64,000 nucleotides of DNA, taken from positions 1-64,000 of the forward strand of contig NZ_JBPKAO010000009.1 in NCBI RefSeq assembly GCF_051216895.1, read 5' to 3'. The translations under genes and the position numbers were made by a program. Below, piece by piece: positions 43,747 through 51,399 of this stretch (positions within the stretch are counted from its first letter, which is position 1; each line of letters opens with the position of its first letter). Below the pieces are notes generated by a model that worked only from the letters and a program-made list of their open reading frames with translations, did no database searches and had not been told where the DNA came from. The DNA comes from Aquipuribacter sp051216895 (GTDB lineage: Bacteria; Actinomycetota; Actinomycetes; Actinomycetales; JBBAYJ01).

Positions 43747-46032
43747 ATGCCGCTCAGCCCCGCCGACGCCCCCGCGCTCCTGGCGCCGCTGGACGACGAG
43801 CAGCGGGCCGTGGCCGAGGCCGTCCGCGGCCCGGTCTGCGTGGTCGCCGGGGCCGGCACCGGCAAGACGCGGGCCATCACCCACCGGATCGCCCACGCGG
43901 TCGCGGTGGGGGCCACCGCCGAGGACCACGTCCTCGCGGTCACCTTCACCGCCCGGGCCGCCGGCGAGATGCGCGAACGGCTCCGGGCCCTGGGGGTGGG
44001 CCGGGCCACGGCCCGGACGTTCCACGCCGCCGCCCTGCGGATGCTGCAGCACTTCTGGCCCACGGTCGTCGGCGGCGGCGCCCCCTCGCTGCTGGAGCAC
44101 AAGGCGGCCGTCGTCGGCGAGGCCGCGGCGCGGCTCGGGGTCAGGGTCGACCGGACCACGGTCCGCGACCTGTCGGCCGAGCTGGAGTGGGCCAAGGTCG
44201 GGCTGCTCACGCCCGCGTCCTACCCGGGCGCCGCGGCCGCCGCCGGGCGGGGTGACGTGGCCGGTCTCGACCCGTCGCTGGTGGCCCGCCTCATCGAGGC
44301 CTACGAGGACGCCAAGACGGCGCGCGGGGTGATGGACTTCGAGGACGTCCTGCTGCTGACGACGGCCATGCTGCGCGAGCGGGAGGACGTGGCCCGTCAG
44401 GTCCGGTCGCGGTACCGGTGGTTCACCGTGGACGAGTACCAGGACGTCTCGGCCGCGCAGCAGCAGCTGCTCGACGCCTGGGTCGGGGAGCGGGACGACG
44501 TCTGCGTGGTCGGCGACCCCAACCAGACGATCTACACCTTCGCGGGCGCGGACGCGTCGCTGCTGGGTGGGTTCGCCTCGCGGCACCCCGGGGCCACCGT
44601 CGTGCAGCTCGTCCGCAACTACCGGTCCCGTCCGGCCGTGGTCGAGCTCGGCAACGGGGTGCTCGAGGGGGCGGGTGCCACCCCGGGCGCCGGCAGGGCC
44701 GGGGCGGTCGGTGGGGCCACGGCGCCGAGCGGGACCGTCCGGCTGCGCGCCGTGCGACCCGCGGCCGACGACCCGGGGGGTGCGGCGCCCGGCGCTGCCA
44801 CCTCGGCGGCCGGGACGGACCTGGGCCCGCCCACGTTCTCGGAGCACGACGACGACGTGGCCGAGGCCGAGGCCGTCGCGGCCCGGGTGTCGGCCCTGCT
44901 GGGGGAGGGCACCGCCGCGGCGGACGTCGCGATCCTGGTGCGGACCAACGGCCAGCTGGAGGTCGTCGAGGAGGCCCTGGGGGCGGCGGGCGTGCCGTAC
45001 CTCGTCCGGGGCGGTGAGCGGTTCTTCGCCCGGCGCGAGGTCCGGGAGGCCGTCGTGCTGCTCCGTGGCGCGGCCAAGGGCGCCCACGACCGGACCGACG
45101 GGCCGACGGCCGACCCGGACGGTCGGGGGACGGCTCCCGCGGAGGCCTCCGCCCTGGCCGACCGGGTGGCTGACGTGCTGTCCGGGGCCGGCTGGTCGCC
45201 GGAGCCCCCGTCGGGCCGGGGCCAGGTCCGTGACCGCTGGGAGTCGTTGGCGGCGCTCGTGGACCACGCCCGCCGGCTCACCACCCAGCGCCCGGACGCC
45301 GACCTGCCCGACCTGGTCGCCGACCTCGAGGCGCGGGCCGCCCAGCAGCACGCCCCGGTGCTGGACGGGGTGACGCTGGCGACCATGCACGCGGCCAAGG
45401 GCCTGGAGTGGGACGTGGTCATGCTGCCGGGGCTGTCCGAGGGGCTGGTCCCGATCTCGCTGGCCACCACCCCGGCCGCCCTGGAGGAGGAGCGGCGGCT
45501 GCTGTACGTGGGCGTGACCCGCGCCCGCGAGGTCGTCCACCTCTCCTGGGCCCGCGCCCGCAACCCCGGCTCCCGCGGGGCCCGGCGGCCCTCGCGGTTC
45601 CTGGACGCCGTCCGGCCGGGCGGCGGTTCCAGCAGCCCCAGCCGCGGGGACGGTGCGCGCGCGGCAGCCCCCGCGACGGGACGCGAACGGCGACGGGCCC
45701 CGATGCCGAGCGTGTGCCAGGGCTGCGGGGTGCCGCTGGCGACCGCGGCCCAGCGGACGGCCGGTCGCTGCTCCGACTGCCCGCCGCGCTACGACGCAGC
45801 GGTCCACGAGGCCCTCAAGGCCTGGCGCGCCGCCACCGCGGCCGCGGCGGGGGTGCCCGCCTACGTCGTGTTCACCGACGCCACCCTCGAGGCGATCGCC
45901 GACCGGCACCCCACCGACGTCGGGGCGCTGGTGGGGATCGCCGGTGTCGGCTCGGTCAAGCTCGGCCGCTACGGACCGGACGTGGTCGGCGTCGTGGTCG
46001 CGGCGTCCGGCGCCCCCGCGGGACCCGGCTGA
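43747..46032 (+). CDS. uvrD2: DNA helicase UvrD2 with tetracysteine and HRDC modules
   Basis: Superfamily-1 3'-5' helicase conserved in actinobacteria and essential in mycobacteria. Core motifs: Walker A GAGTGKTRA (about 35-43), VTFTARAAGEM, motif II TVDEYQDVSAAQQQ near 229, GDPNQTIYTFAG, and MHAAKGLEWDVV. The C-terminal part has the tetracysteine module CQGCG and CSDCP (about 657-680), characteristic of UvrD2, followed by an HRDC-like domain (about 685-755). ATG at 43747; the frame opens upstream but those codons are not family-like. It is upstream of whiB7 on the same strand. Confidence 0.94.
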   Translation: MPLSPADAPALLAPLDDEQRAVAEAVRGPVCVVAGAGTGKTRAITHRIAHAVAVGATAEDHVLAVTFTARAAGEMRERLRALGVGRATARTFHAAALRMLQHFWPTVVGGGAPSLLEHKAAVVGEAAARLGVRVDRTTVRDLSAELEWAKVGLLTPASYPGAAAAAGRGDVAGLDPSLVARLIEAYEDAKTARGVMDFEDVLLLTTAMLREREDVARQVRSRYRWFTVDEYQDVSAAQQQLLDAWVGERDDVCVVGDPNQTIYTFAGADASLLGGFASRHPGATVVQLVRNYRSRPAVVELGNGVLEGAGATPGAGRAGAVGGATAPSGTVRLRAVRPAADDPGGAAPGAATSAAGTDLGPPTFSEHDDDVAEAEAVAARVSALLGEGTAAADVAILVRTNGQLEVVEEALGAAGVPYLVRGGERFFARREVREAVVLLRGAAKGAHDRTDGPTADPDGRGTAPAEASALADRVADVLSGAGWSPEPPSGRGQVRDRWESLAALVDHARRLTTQRPDADLPDLVADLEARAAQQHAPVLDGVTLATMHAAKGLEWDVVMLPGLSEGLVPISLATTPAALEEERRLLYVGVTRAREVVHLSWARARNPGSRGARRPSRFLDAVRPGGGSSSPSRGDGARAAAPATGRERRRAPMPSVCQGCGVPLATAAQRTAGRCSDCPPRYDAAVHEALKAWRAATAAAAGVPAYVVFTDATLEAIADRHPTDVGALVGIAGVGSVKLGRYGPDVVGVVVAASGAPAGPG

Positions 46033-46087
46033 CCGCAGGGCCAGGGGGTCCGGCGCCCCGGCGGACCCGGCGACACAGCGGAGCCGG

Positions 46088-46126
46088 AAAAAACAGTGGC
46101 GCACGTCACGGGAGGCGTTCTACCCT
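46088..46126 (+). promoter_or_regulatory. whiB7 promoter with A-tract upstream of -35
   Basis: An A6 tract (46088-46093) sits 3 bp upstream of tggcgc (46097-46102, possible -35). After an 18-bp spacer comes taccct (46121-46126, TAnnnT -10). WhiB7-dependent promoters are known to need an AT-rich patch just upstream of the -35, which WhiB7 contacts with its AT-hook; this layout fits autoregulation. The -35 itself is weak, as expected for an activator-dependent promoter. Confidence 0.7.
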
Positions 46127-46190
46127 TCCGAGCACACGGTCGCAGCGGGGTCAGCCCGGGCTGCGCGGACGACGAGAGGAGGTGCCACCC

Positions 46191-46355
46191 ATGGAGAACA
46201 CGACGACCACCCCGGTGTACGGCCGTCACGCCGTCGCCGCCCTGCAGGTCTGCGTCCTGGTGCCCGCCTTCAAGCCCCGTCCCACGGGTGGAGTGCGCCT
46301 TCTCGCTGACGGCGACTTCCTCATCGCCCCTCCGGGTCCCCCGCTCATCGACTGA
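46191..46355 (+). CDS. whiB7 upstream ORF (attenuation leader peptide)
   Basis: A 54-codon reading frame with a proper gaggagg box (46176-46182) and ATG at 46191, ending at 46355 just before the attenuator hairpin. It begins MENTTTTPVYG. In mycobacteria and Streptomyces, translation of such a uORF controls whether transcription of whiB7/wblC stops or reads through when antibiotics stall ribosomes. The peptide itself probably has no function; the act of translation is the signal. The assignment rests on position, ribosome binding site and downstream hairpin. Confidence 0.75.
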   Translation: MENTTTTPVYGRHAVAALQVCVLVPAFKPRPTGGVRLLADGDFLIAPPGPPLID

Positions 46356-46356
46356 C

Positions 46357-46371
46357 GTCGGTACCACCGAC
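46357..46371 (+). promoter_or_regulatory. Small hairpin between uORF and attenuator
   Basis: gtcggt (46357-46362) pairs with accgac (46366-46371) around a 3-nt loop, starting just past the uORF stop. It may be part of the alternative folds of the whiB7 leader. Confidence 0.45.
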
Positions 46372-46377
46372 ACGTCG

Positions 46378-46412
46378 GAGCCGCGGACCCCTTGGGGCCG
46401 CGGCTCTTCTCG
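46378..46412 (+). terminator. whiB7 leader attenuator terminator
   Basis: gagccgcgg (46378-46386) pairs with ccgcggctc (46398-46406); inside, cccc (46388-46391) pairs with gggg (46394-46397). The stem is followed by ttctcgtccctcc. This is the strongest intrinsic terminator seen in the window and lies 23 nt after the uORF and 124 nt before whiB7. An alternative pairing of gggtcc (46334-46339, inside the uORF) with ggaccc (46385-46390) would disrupt it, a possible antiterminator. Confidence 0.75.
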
Positions 46413-46535
46413 TCCCTCCTCCGGGTCACTCCCGGTGTACGAGCAGAGCTCGGCCCTCCTCCTGGCCACGAGCCGAACCCGTACCGCGCCCGCCCGGTCC
46501 ACCCGACCGGTCGGCACTCCCGGAGAGGAACGACG

Positions 46536-46820
46536 GTGACCGTCACCGAGCACCTGGACCCGATACGACTGGCACCCAGCGAACCCGGCACGCTGCCGTG
46601 CCGCGTCCACGACCCCGAGCTCTGGTTCGCCGAGCTCCCCGCCGACGTCGAGGCCGCCAAGGCCCTCTGCACCGGATGCCCGCTCGTCGAGCTCTGCCTC
46701 GAGGGAGCCATCCAGCGGCGCGAGCCGTGGGGCGTCTGGGGCGGCCAGCTCGTCCAGGCCGGGGTCGTCGTGCCCCGCAAGCGTCCCCGAGGGCGTCCGC
46801 GCAAGGACGCCGTGGCGTGA
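46536..46820 (+). CDS. whiB7: WhiB7 transcriptional activator (multidrug-resistance regulator)
   Basis: Iron-sulfur protein that binds the primary sigma factor and activates intrinsic antibiotic-resistance genes. From the GTG at 46536 it has 94 residues with four Cys (TLPCRVHDPELWF, ALCTGCPLVELC), the GVWGGQ turn, and the C-terminal AT-hook RGRPRK that distinguishes WhiB7 from other WhiB proteins. The box ggagagga (46522-46529) precedes the start at good spacing. The long leader with uORF and attenuator, and the A-tract promoter, indicate induction by translation inhibitors. Confidence 0.96.
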   Translation: MTVTEHLDPIRLAPSEPGTLPCRVHDPELWFAELPADVEAAKALCTGCPLVELCLEGAIQRREPWGVWGGQLVQAGVVVPRKRPRGRPRKDAVA

Positions 46821-47113
46821 CCCACCTGGTGCCCCGTCCGGTGCATCAGGACCAGACCACCGCGCTCCTCGTGGGCGTGGAGAACATGCAGGAGACCGAC
46901 ATGCCCTTCCTGGCCGAGGACCTGGCGCGCGAGCGCTGGTCCCGAGACCTGTCCTACGCCCGCACCGCGCGCCTGGCCGGAGCGATACGGCGGCGTCGCG
47001 CCGCCGAACGCTCCCGGGCCCGGGCCCGGCTGCTCCTGCGGCTGGCGAGCGCCGCCACCCGCCGCAGCGAGCACCTCACCTCGACCAGCGACGACTGGAC
47101 GCTCGCTCGGTGA
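46817..47113 (+). CDS. Small basic protein coupled to whiB7
   Basis: A 98-residue frame whose GTG overlaps the whiB7 stop (GTGA). Codon use is coding-like. The first 24 residues are weakly ordered; an internal ATG at 46889 (gtggag just before) would give MQETDMPFLAEDLARERWSR and a 74-residue protein. The middle is strongly basic and helical (IRRRRAAERSRARARLLLRL). I do not recognise the family. Coupling to whiB7 suggests co-expression under the same attenuation control. It could still be fortuitous. Confidence 0.5.
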   Translation: MTHLVPRPVHQDQTTALLVGVENMQETDMPFLAEDLARERWSRDLSYARTARLAGAIRRRRAAERSRARARLLLRLASAATRRSEHLTSTSDDWTLAR

Positions 47114-47176
47114 GGACCCCCACCCGTCCTGACCACCGGCCCTGGGGGGGGGGAAAAGAAGGGGGAAGCGCAGGGG

Positions 47177-47334
47177 NNNNNNNNNNNNNNNNNNNNNNNN
47201 NNNNNNNNNNNNNNNNNNNNNNNNNNNNNNNNNNNNNNNNNNNNNNNNNNNNNNNNNNNNNNNNNNNNNNNNNNNNNNNNNNNNNNNNNNNNNNNNNNNN
47301 NNNNNNNNNNNNNNNNNNNNNNNNNNNNNNNNNN
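47177..47334. other. Assembly gap of 158 N
   Basis: A run of N between the small ORF and the UbiB-like gene. The 35 bases before it are G-homopolymer-rich (10 consecutive G around 47145) and look like a low-quality contig end. Nothing can be said about what the gap holds; the true length is unknown. Confidence 0.99.
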
Positions 47335-47377
47335 CAGGGCCCTTCCACGTCCGGGCCGCTCGCTCCCGGCCGCTTGC

Positions 47378-48691
47378 TCAGGGTCGCTCGAAGCCGGGCA
47401 GCCAGTCCTCGAGCACGTCCAGCACGGGGACGGACCCGCCGACCTGGCACAGCACGCCGATCCCGCCGAGCCAGACGCGGTGGATGAGCAGGTACTCCGG
47501 CGGCAGGTTGAGCTTGAGCCCCACCGACCACGTCGGGCGGCGGGGGTCGTTGATGTGGGCGACCAGGTCGCGCAACCACTGCCGGCTGAACTGGAACGAC
47601 TCCTCGCGCGCCGGGGCCAGGAACGGCTCGAGGTACTCCAGCAACGAGTCCGGCTCGATCTCGATCTCGTCCTTGATGAACCCCGCCCCGCGCAGCCCGG
47701 CGACCACGCCCTCGCCGTCGCCGCGCAGGGCCGCGTTGAGCAGCACCGGCACCTCCGCGGGCATGCCGTCCGGCAGCTGCTTGACCGCCCCGAAGTCCAG
47801 CACCCCGAACCGGCCGTCCGGCATGAGCAGGAAGTTGCCCGGGTGCGGGTCCGCGTGCAGCAGGCCGGCCAGGTGCGGCCCGGCCAGCAGCAGCTCCGCG
47901 TAGTGGCGGGCGGCGGTGTCCCGCTCCTCCTGCGTGCCCGAGGCGATGACGGTCGACAGCGCGACACCGTCCAGCCACTCGCTGACGATGACCTTCTCCC
48001 CGCCGGCCAGCACCTGCGGGACCGCGAACACCTCGTCCCCGTCGAACGCCTCGGCGAACGTCTGTTGCGAGGCCGCCTCCAGCGTGTAGTCGAGCTCCTC
48101 GGCCATCCGCGCGCGCAGCTCGGCCAGGATCGGGTTGATGTCCAGGCCGGGGATCCACGACGCGCCGAGCCGACCGGCCCGGGTGACCTGGTCCAGGTCG
48201 GAGATCAGCGCCTCGCCCGCGCCGGGGTACTGCACCTTCACCGCGACGGTGCGCCCGTCGTGCCACACGGCCTTGTGGACCTGCCCGATGGACGCCGCCG
48301 CGGTCGGTCGGTCGTCGAAGTCGGCGAAGCTCGAACGCCACTGCTCGCCGAGCTCGGCCGCCAGCACCTTGTGCACCGTGCTGGACGGCATCGGCGGCGC
48401 CGCGTTCTGCAGCTTGGTCAGGGTGGCCCGGTAGGGCGCGGCCAGCTCCTCCGGCAGCCCGGCCTCGAAGATGCTCATGGCCTGCCCGAACTTCATCGCC
48501 CCGCCCTTGAGCTCGCCCAGGGTGCGGAAGATCTGCTCGGCGGTCCGGGTCTGCATCTCGGCGGCGACCGCCTCGGCCGACCGACCACCGACTCTCTTGC
48601 CGATCCCGAGGGCGGCACGGCCGGCGATGCCCAGGGGCAGGGCGGCCAGACGAGCACTGCGGGCCACGGTCCGGCGGGGGAGGTCGCTCAC
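47378..48691 (-). CDS. AarF/UbiB-family atypical kinase
   Basis: A 437-residue ABC1/ADCK/UbiB protein kinase-like protein. Family marks are LGELKGGAMKFGQAMSIFEA (KxGQ motif), AAASIGQVHKAVW (Ala-rich loop), VAVKVQYPGA (catalytic Lys), MAEELDYTLEA (ExD motif), LHADPHPGNFLL (catalytic Asp/Asn) and GVLDFGAVKQL (DFG). Actinobacterial members lie in the whiB7 neighbourhood (Rv3197) and have been linked to intrinsic macrolide resistance through WhiB7. The GTG at 48691 overlaps the stop of the ThiF-like gene (GTGA), so both form an operon. Substrate unknown. Confidence 0.92.
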   Translation of the reverse strand: MSDLPRRTVARSARLAALPLGIAGRAALGIGKRVGGRSAEAVAAEMQTRTAEQIFRTLGELKGGAMKFGQAMSIFEAGLPEELAAPYRATLTKLQNAAPPMPSSTVHKVLAAELGEQWRSSFADFDDRPTAAASIGQVHKAVWHDGRTVAVKVQYPGAGEALISDLDQVTRAGRLGASWIPGLDINPILAELRARMAEELDYTLEAASQQTFAEAFDGDEVFAVPQVLAGGEKVIVSEWLDGVALSTVIASGTQEERDTAARHYAELLLAGPHLAGLLHADPHPGNFLLMPDGRFGVLDFGAVKQLPDGMPAEVPVLLNAALRGDGEGVVAGLRGAGFIKDEIEIEPDSLLEYLEPFLAPAREESFQFSRQWLRDLVAHINDPRRPTWSVGLKLNLPPEYLLIHRVWLGGIGVLCQVGGSVPVLDVLEDWLPGFERP

Positions 48692-49857
48692 GCCGCCATC
48701 GTCGCACCGGTGCCGCCGGGCGGCGCGGGAGGGTCCTCCGGACGCAGGTCCGACGGGTGGGCCGACCCGACCGGGTCCGGGTCCGGCCAGCCGACGCAGC
48801 CGCACCCGGGGTGGGCGGACCACCGCCGCCACCGGGTGGCCCCGGAGTCCTCGACGTGCACCTCCACCCCGGCCCTGCTCGAGGCCTGCGGGGCCCCGGC
48901 CACGACCAGCACCAGCCCGGCGACCACGGCCGTGGCCGCCGGCCCGGGCTGCCGCACCCGCCCGGAGTCCCGTCGCAGGAGCCGGACCGCCTCGGCCCAC
49001 CCCGGGTCCAGGTCGCGGTGGTGCAGGTCCAGGCAGTGCAGGCAGGCGCCCCGTCCGGGCACCACGAGCGGGCCCACGACCACCTCGTCGGGACGGACGA
49101 CCACGGGCAGGTGCACCGTCCCCCGCTGCACCAGCGGGATGCCGGCCGGGGCGTCGGGGACGTGCGGGCTGAGCAGCACCACCAGGTCGGGGTCGGTCGG
49201 GCACGCGGTCCGGACGTCGGGACGGAGCCGGTGCACCGCCTCGGCCGCGACGTGCGCGGCACGTCGCCCGACGTCGCCGTGCTGGGCCCCGCCCGGCAGG
49301 ACGTCCGCCTGCCCCACGGACGCGTCGTCCACCAGGGCGCTGCGGGAGGCGCCGGCCGCGGCGAGGGCCACCGTCAGCACGATGCCCAGCCCGCCCCCAC
49401 CCACCACCGCCACCTGGGCGCCGGCCAGCGACGGGCGCAGCTGCTCGCGAGCCCGCACCCCCACGGCGCCGCAGAGGGCGCCGACCCGGGCGAGCACGTC
49501 GAGCAGCCGTTCGCAGCGCGCGGCGGGGATGCCGAGGGCGGCCACGGCGTCGTCCAGCTCGGGTCGGGACCGGGCCCGGTCCAGCAGCGCCAGCAGCCGC
49601 CAGTCCGCCGCCGTCAGCCCCTCCAGGACCACCGCGTCCGACCCCGAGCCCAGCTGCAGGCTGCGCGGGCCCCGCACGGTGCGCGCCAGCCCGACCCGCC
49701 ACCTGACCGGGACGTCGTCCTCGCCGCGACGCCGGCGGCCCTGCCGCTCGCCTCGCGCGGTTGACCGCGTCGGGTCCACCAGCCGCGTCGGGTCTGCCTG
49801 CCGCGTCTCGTCGTGATGCCCCGCCTGGTCCGACTGCTCCGTGTCCCCGGTCCTCAC
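48688..49857 (-). CDS. ThiF/E1-like protein, TOMM-type partner
   Basis: An E1-superfamily protein with a nucleotide-binding GGGGLGIVLTVALAAAG (about 150-165) and an Asp in ALVDDASVGQADV. Two Cys pairs (GACLHCLDLHH, HPGCGCVGW) probably bind zinc, as in E1-like partners of azoline-forming enzymes. Residues about 50-130 resemble a leader-peptide-recognition fold but without a decisive motif. The nearest known context is the conserved Rv3196 position. The start is uncertain: GTG at 49857 is used, but the first 45 residues are low-complexity and a later start near VPVRWRVGLA is possible. Coupled to UbiB. Confidence 0.72.
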   Translation of the reverse strand: MRTGDTEQSDQAGHHDETRQADPTRLVDPTRSTARGERQGRRRRGEDDVPVRWRVGLARTVRGPRSLQLGSGSDAVVLEGLTAADWRLLALLDRARSRPELDDAVAALGIPAARCERLLDVLARVGALCGAVGVRAREQLRPSLAGAQVAVVGGGGLGIVLTVALAAAGASRSALVDDASVGQADVLPGGAQHGDVGRRAAHVAAEAVHRLRPDVRTACPTDPDLVVLLSPHVPDAPAGIPLVQRGTVHLPVVVRPDEVVVGPLVVPGRGACLHCLDLHHRDLDPGWAEAVRLLRRDSGRVRQPGPAATAVVAGLVLVVAGAPQASSRAGVEVHVEDSGATRWRRWSAHPGCGCVGWPDPDPVGSAHPSDLRPEDPPAPPGGTGATMAA

Positions 49858-49957
49858 CGCGCGAGCGTGCCAGCGCGACGGGGACCGCCGCGGCGACGAT
49901 CCACAGGCAGCTGCCGGTCGGTACCCCCGGGGGCACGCGCTGCGCCATCCTCGGGTC

Positions 49958-50782
49958 ATGGACGTCATCGAGGACCTGTCGCCGCTGCCTCACCTGGACG
50001 TCCGCCGGGACGACGTGGACCCCGCCGTCCTGGTCGTCACCCTCGACGACCCGCAGCGGCGCAACGTCATGTCCGCGGGGATGACCGCGTCCTGGGTCCG
50101 GTTCACCGGGGCGCTCGCCCAGGTCAGCGACGTCCGGGCGGTCGTGCTCACCGGGGCGGGCACGGCGTTCAGCTCCGGCGGGGAGCTGTCCTGGCTGGAC
50201 GACGGCACGGGGGAGGGGGCGCCGGTCGACGACCTGCGCCGACGGATGTCCCGCTACTACGAGGACTGGCTGTCGCTGCGCGCGGCCGGCGTGCCCGTGG
50301 TGGTGGCCGTCAACGGTCCCGCGGTCGGGGCCGGTCTCGGGCTGGCCCTGGCGGGCGACGTCAGGCTCGTGGCGGACACCGCCCACCTGTCGGTCCCCTT
50401 CACCGCGCTGGGGCTGCACCCCGGCATGGGGGTCACCCACACCCTCGTCGCGACCGTCGGGCGCGCGGTGGCGACCGAGCTGTTGCTGACCGGGCGTCGT
50501 GTCGGGGCCGAGGAGGCCGTCGCGCTGGGGCTGGCGTCTGCGGTCCACCCCGCGGCCGGGCTGCTCGAGGCCGCGCTCACCACGGCCCGGCAGATCGCCT
50601 CCCGGGCCCCGGTGGCGACCCGGCTCGTGCTGCAGGCCCTCGCCGCGGGCGGGCACCCGGACCTGGCCGCCGCGCTGCGCTGGGAGTCGCTGGCCCAGGC
50701 GGTCACGCTGGCCTCGTCGGACCTGGCCGAGGGCCTGGCTGCGCAGCGGGAGCGCCGCGCGCCGCGCTTCACCGGCCGGTGA
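49958..50782 (+). CDS. Enoyl-CoA hydratase/isomerase (crotonase) family protein
   Basis: A 274-residue crotonase-fold protein. The oxyanion-hole segments are clear (FSSGGELSWL and NGPAVGAGLGLALAGDVRL). The two catalytic Glu of classical hydratases are not present: the positions read GLGLAL and SVPFTALGLHPGMG, where CELAM and PE are usual. It is therefore unlikely to hydrate enoyl-CoA and may be an isomerase, hydrolase or lyase of the family. ATG at 49958; CATCCT lies 6 nt upstream. Confidence 0.85.
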   Translation: MDVIEDLSPLPHLDVRRDDVDPAVLVVTLDDPQRRNVMSAGMTASWVRFTGALAQVSDVRAVVLTGAGTAFSSGGELSWLDDGTGEGAPVDDLRRRMSRYYEDWLSLRAAGVPVVVAVNGPAVGAGLGLALAGDVRLVADTAHLSVPFTALGLHPGMGVTHTLVATVGRAVATELLLTGRRVGAEEAVALGLASAVHPAAGLLEAALTTARQIASRAPVATRLVLQALAAGGHPDLAAALRWESLAQAVTLASSDLAEGLAAQRERRAPRFTGR

Positions 50783-50790
50783 CGGACGGC

Positions 50791-50796
50791 TAGCGT
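50791..50796 (+). promoter_or_regulatory. Leaderless -10 hexamer TAGCGT before the YgjP-like protease
   Basis: TAGCGT ends 6 nt before the ATG at 50803; identical to the hexamer before the CoA-ester lyase and, on the opposite strand, before the P1 peptidase. Confidence 0.5.
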
Positions 50797-50802
50797 CGGG
50801 TC

Positions 50803-51399
50803 ATGGCTGGGACGGGGCCGTCGTCCGGGCAGGCAGCAGGTGCCGCCCGGACCTCGGACGAGCCCGTCGTCGAGGTCCGCCGCTCCGCGCGGCGACGTCG
50901 CACGGTCAGCGCCCACCGCGAGGGCGACCGGTTCGTCGTCCTGGTGCCGGCCCGCCTGAGCGCCTCCGAGGAGCGTCGCTGGGTGCAGCGGATGGTGGAG
51001 CGGCTGACCGAGTCCGAGGCCCGACGGCGGCCCTCCGACGACGAGCTGCTGCGGCGGGCGACCACGTTGTCGGAACGGCACCTGGGCGGGCGGGCCGTCC
51101 CGTCCGGCGTGCGCTGGTCGACGAACCAGCAGCACCGGTGGGGCTCGTGCACCCCGGCCGACGGGACGATCCGGATCTCCGACCGGGCCAAGGGCCTGCC
51201 CGGGTGGGTGCTGGACTACGTGGTGCTGCACGAGCTGGCGCACCTGCTCGAGCCGTCGCACGGGGACGAGTTCTGGGCCCTGCTCACCGACTACCCCCGC
51301 ACCGAGCGGGCACGGGGGTTCCTCGAGGGCTTCGACACGGCCTCCCGCGCCCTGGGCGGTCCCACGACCGAGCAGGGCGACGAGGGCCACGTCGACTAG
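50803..51399 (+). CDS. YgjP-like (M48-related) zinc metallopeptidase
   Basis: A 198-residue protein of the DUF45/YgjP family. The zinc site is VVLHELAHLLEPSHGDEFWA (HExxH and a third His in SHxxxFW). The upstream motif NQQHRWGSCTPADGTIRIS (RWGSC) is characteristic. The first 20 residues are disordered. Function in bacteria is not established. ATG at 50803, leaderless-type. The stop overlaps the opposite DUF2342 stop by 4 bp. Confidence 0.9.
   Translation: MAGTGPSSGQAAGAARTSDEPVVEVRRSARRRRTVSAHREGDRFVVLVPARLSASEERRWVQRMVERLTESEARRRPSDDELLRRATTLSERHLGGRAVPSGVRWSTNQQHRWGSCTPADGTIRISDRAKGLPGWVLDYVVLHELAHLLEPSHGDEFWALLTDYPRTERARGFLEGFDTASRALGGPTTEQGDEGHVD

Noticed and set aside
43321..46104. A 927-codon minus-strand frame covering uvrD2
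   Set aside because: Only its last 83 codons (mycoredoxin, with a GGAGG box and GTG at 43572) are coding; the rest is antisense to uvrD2.
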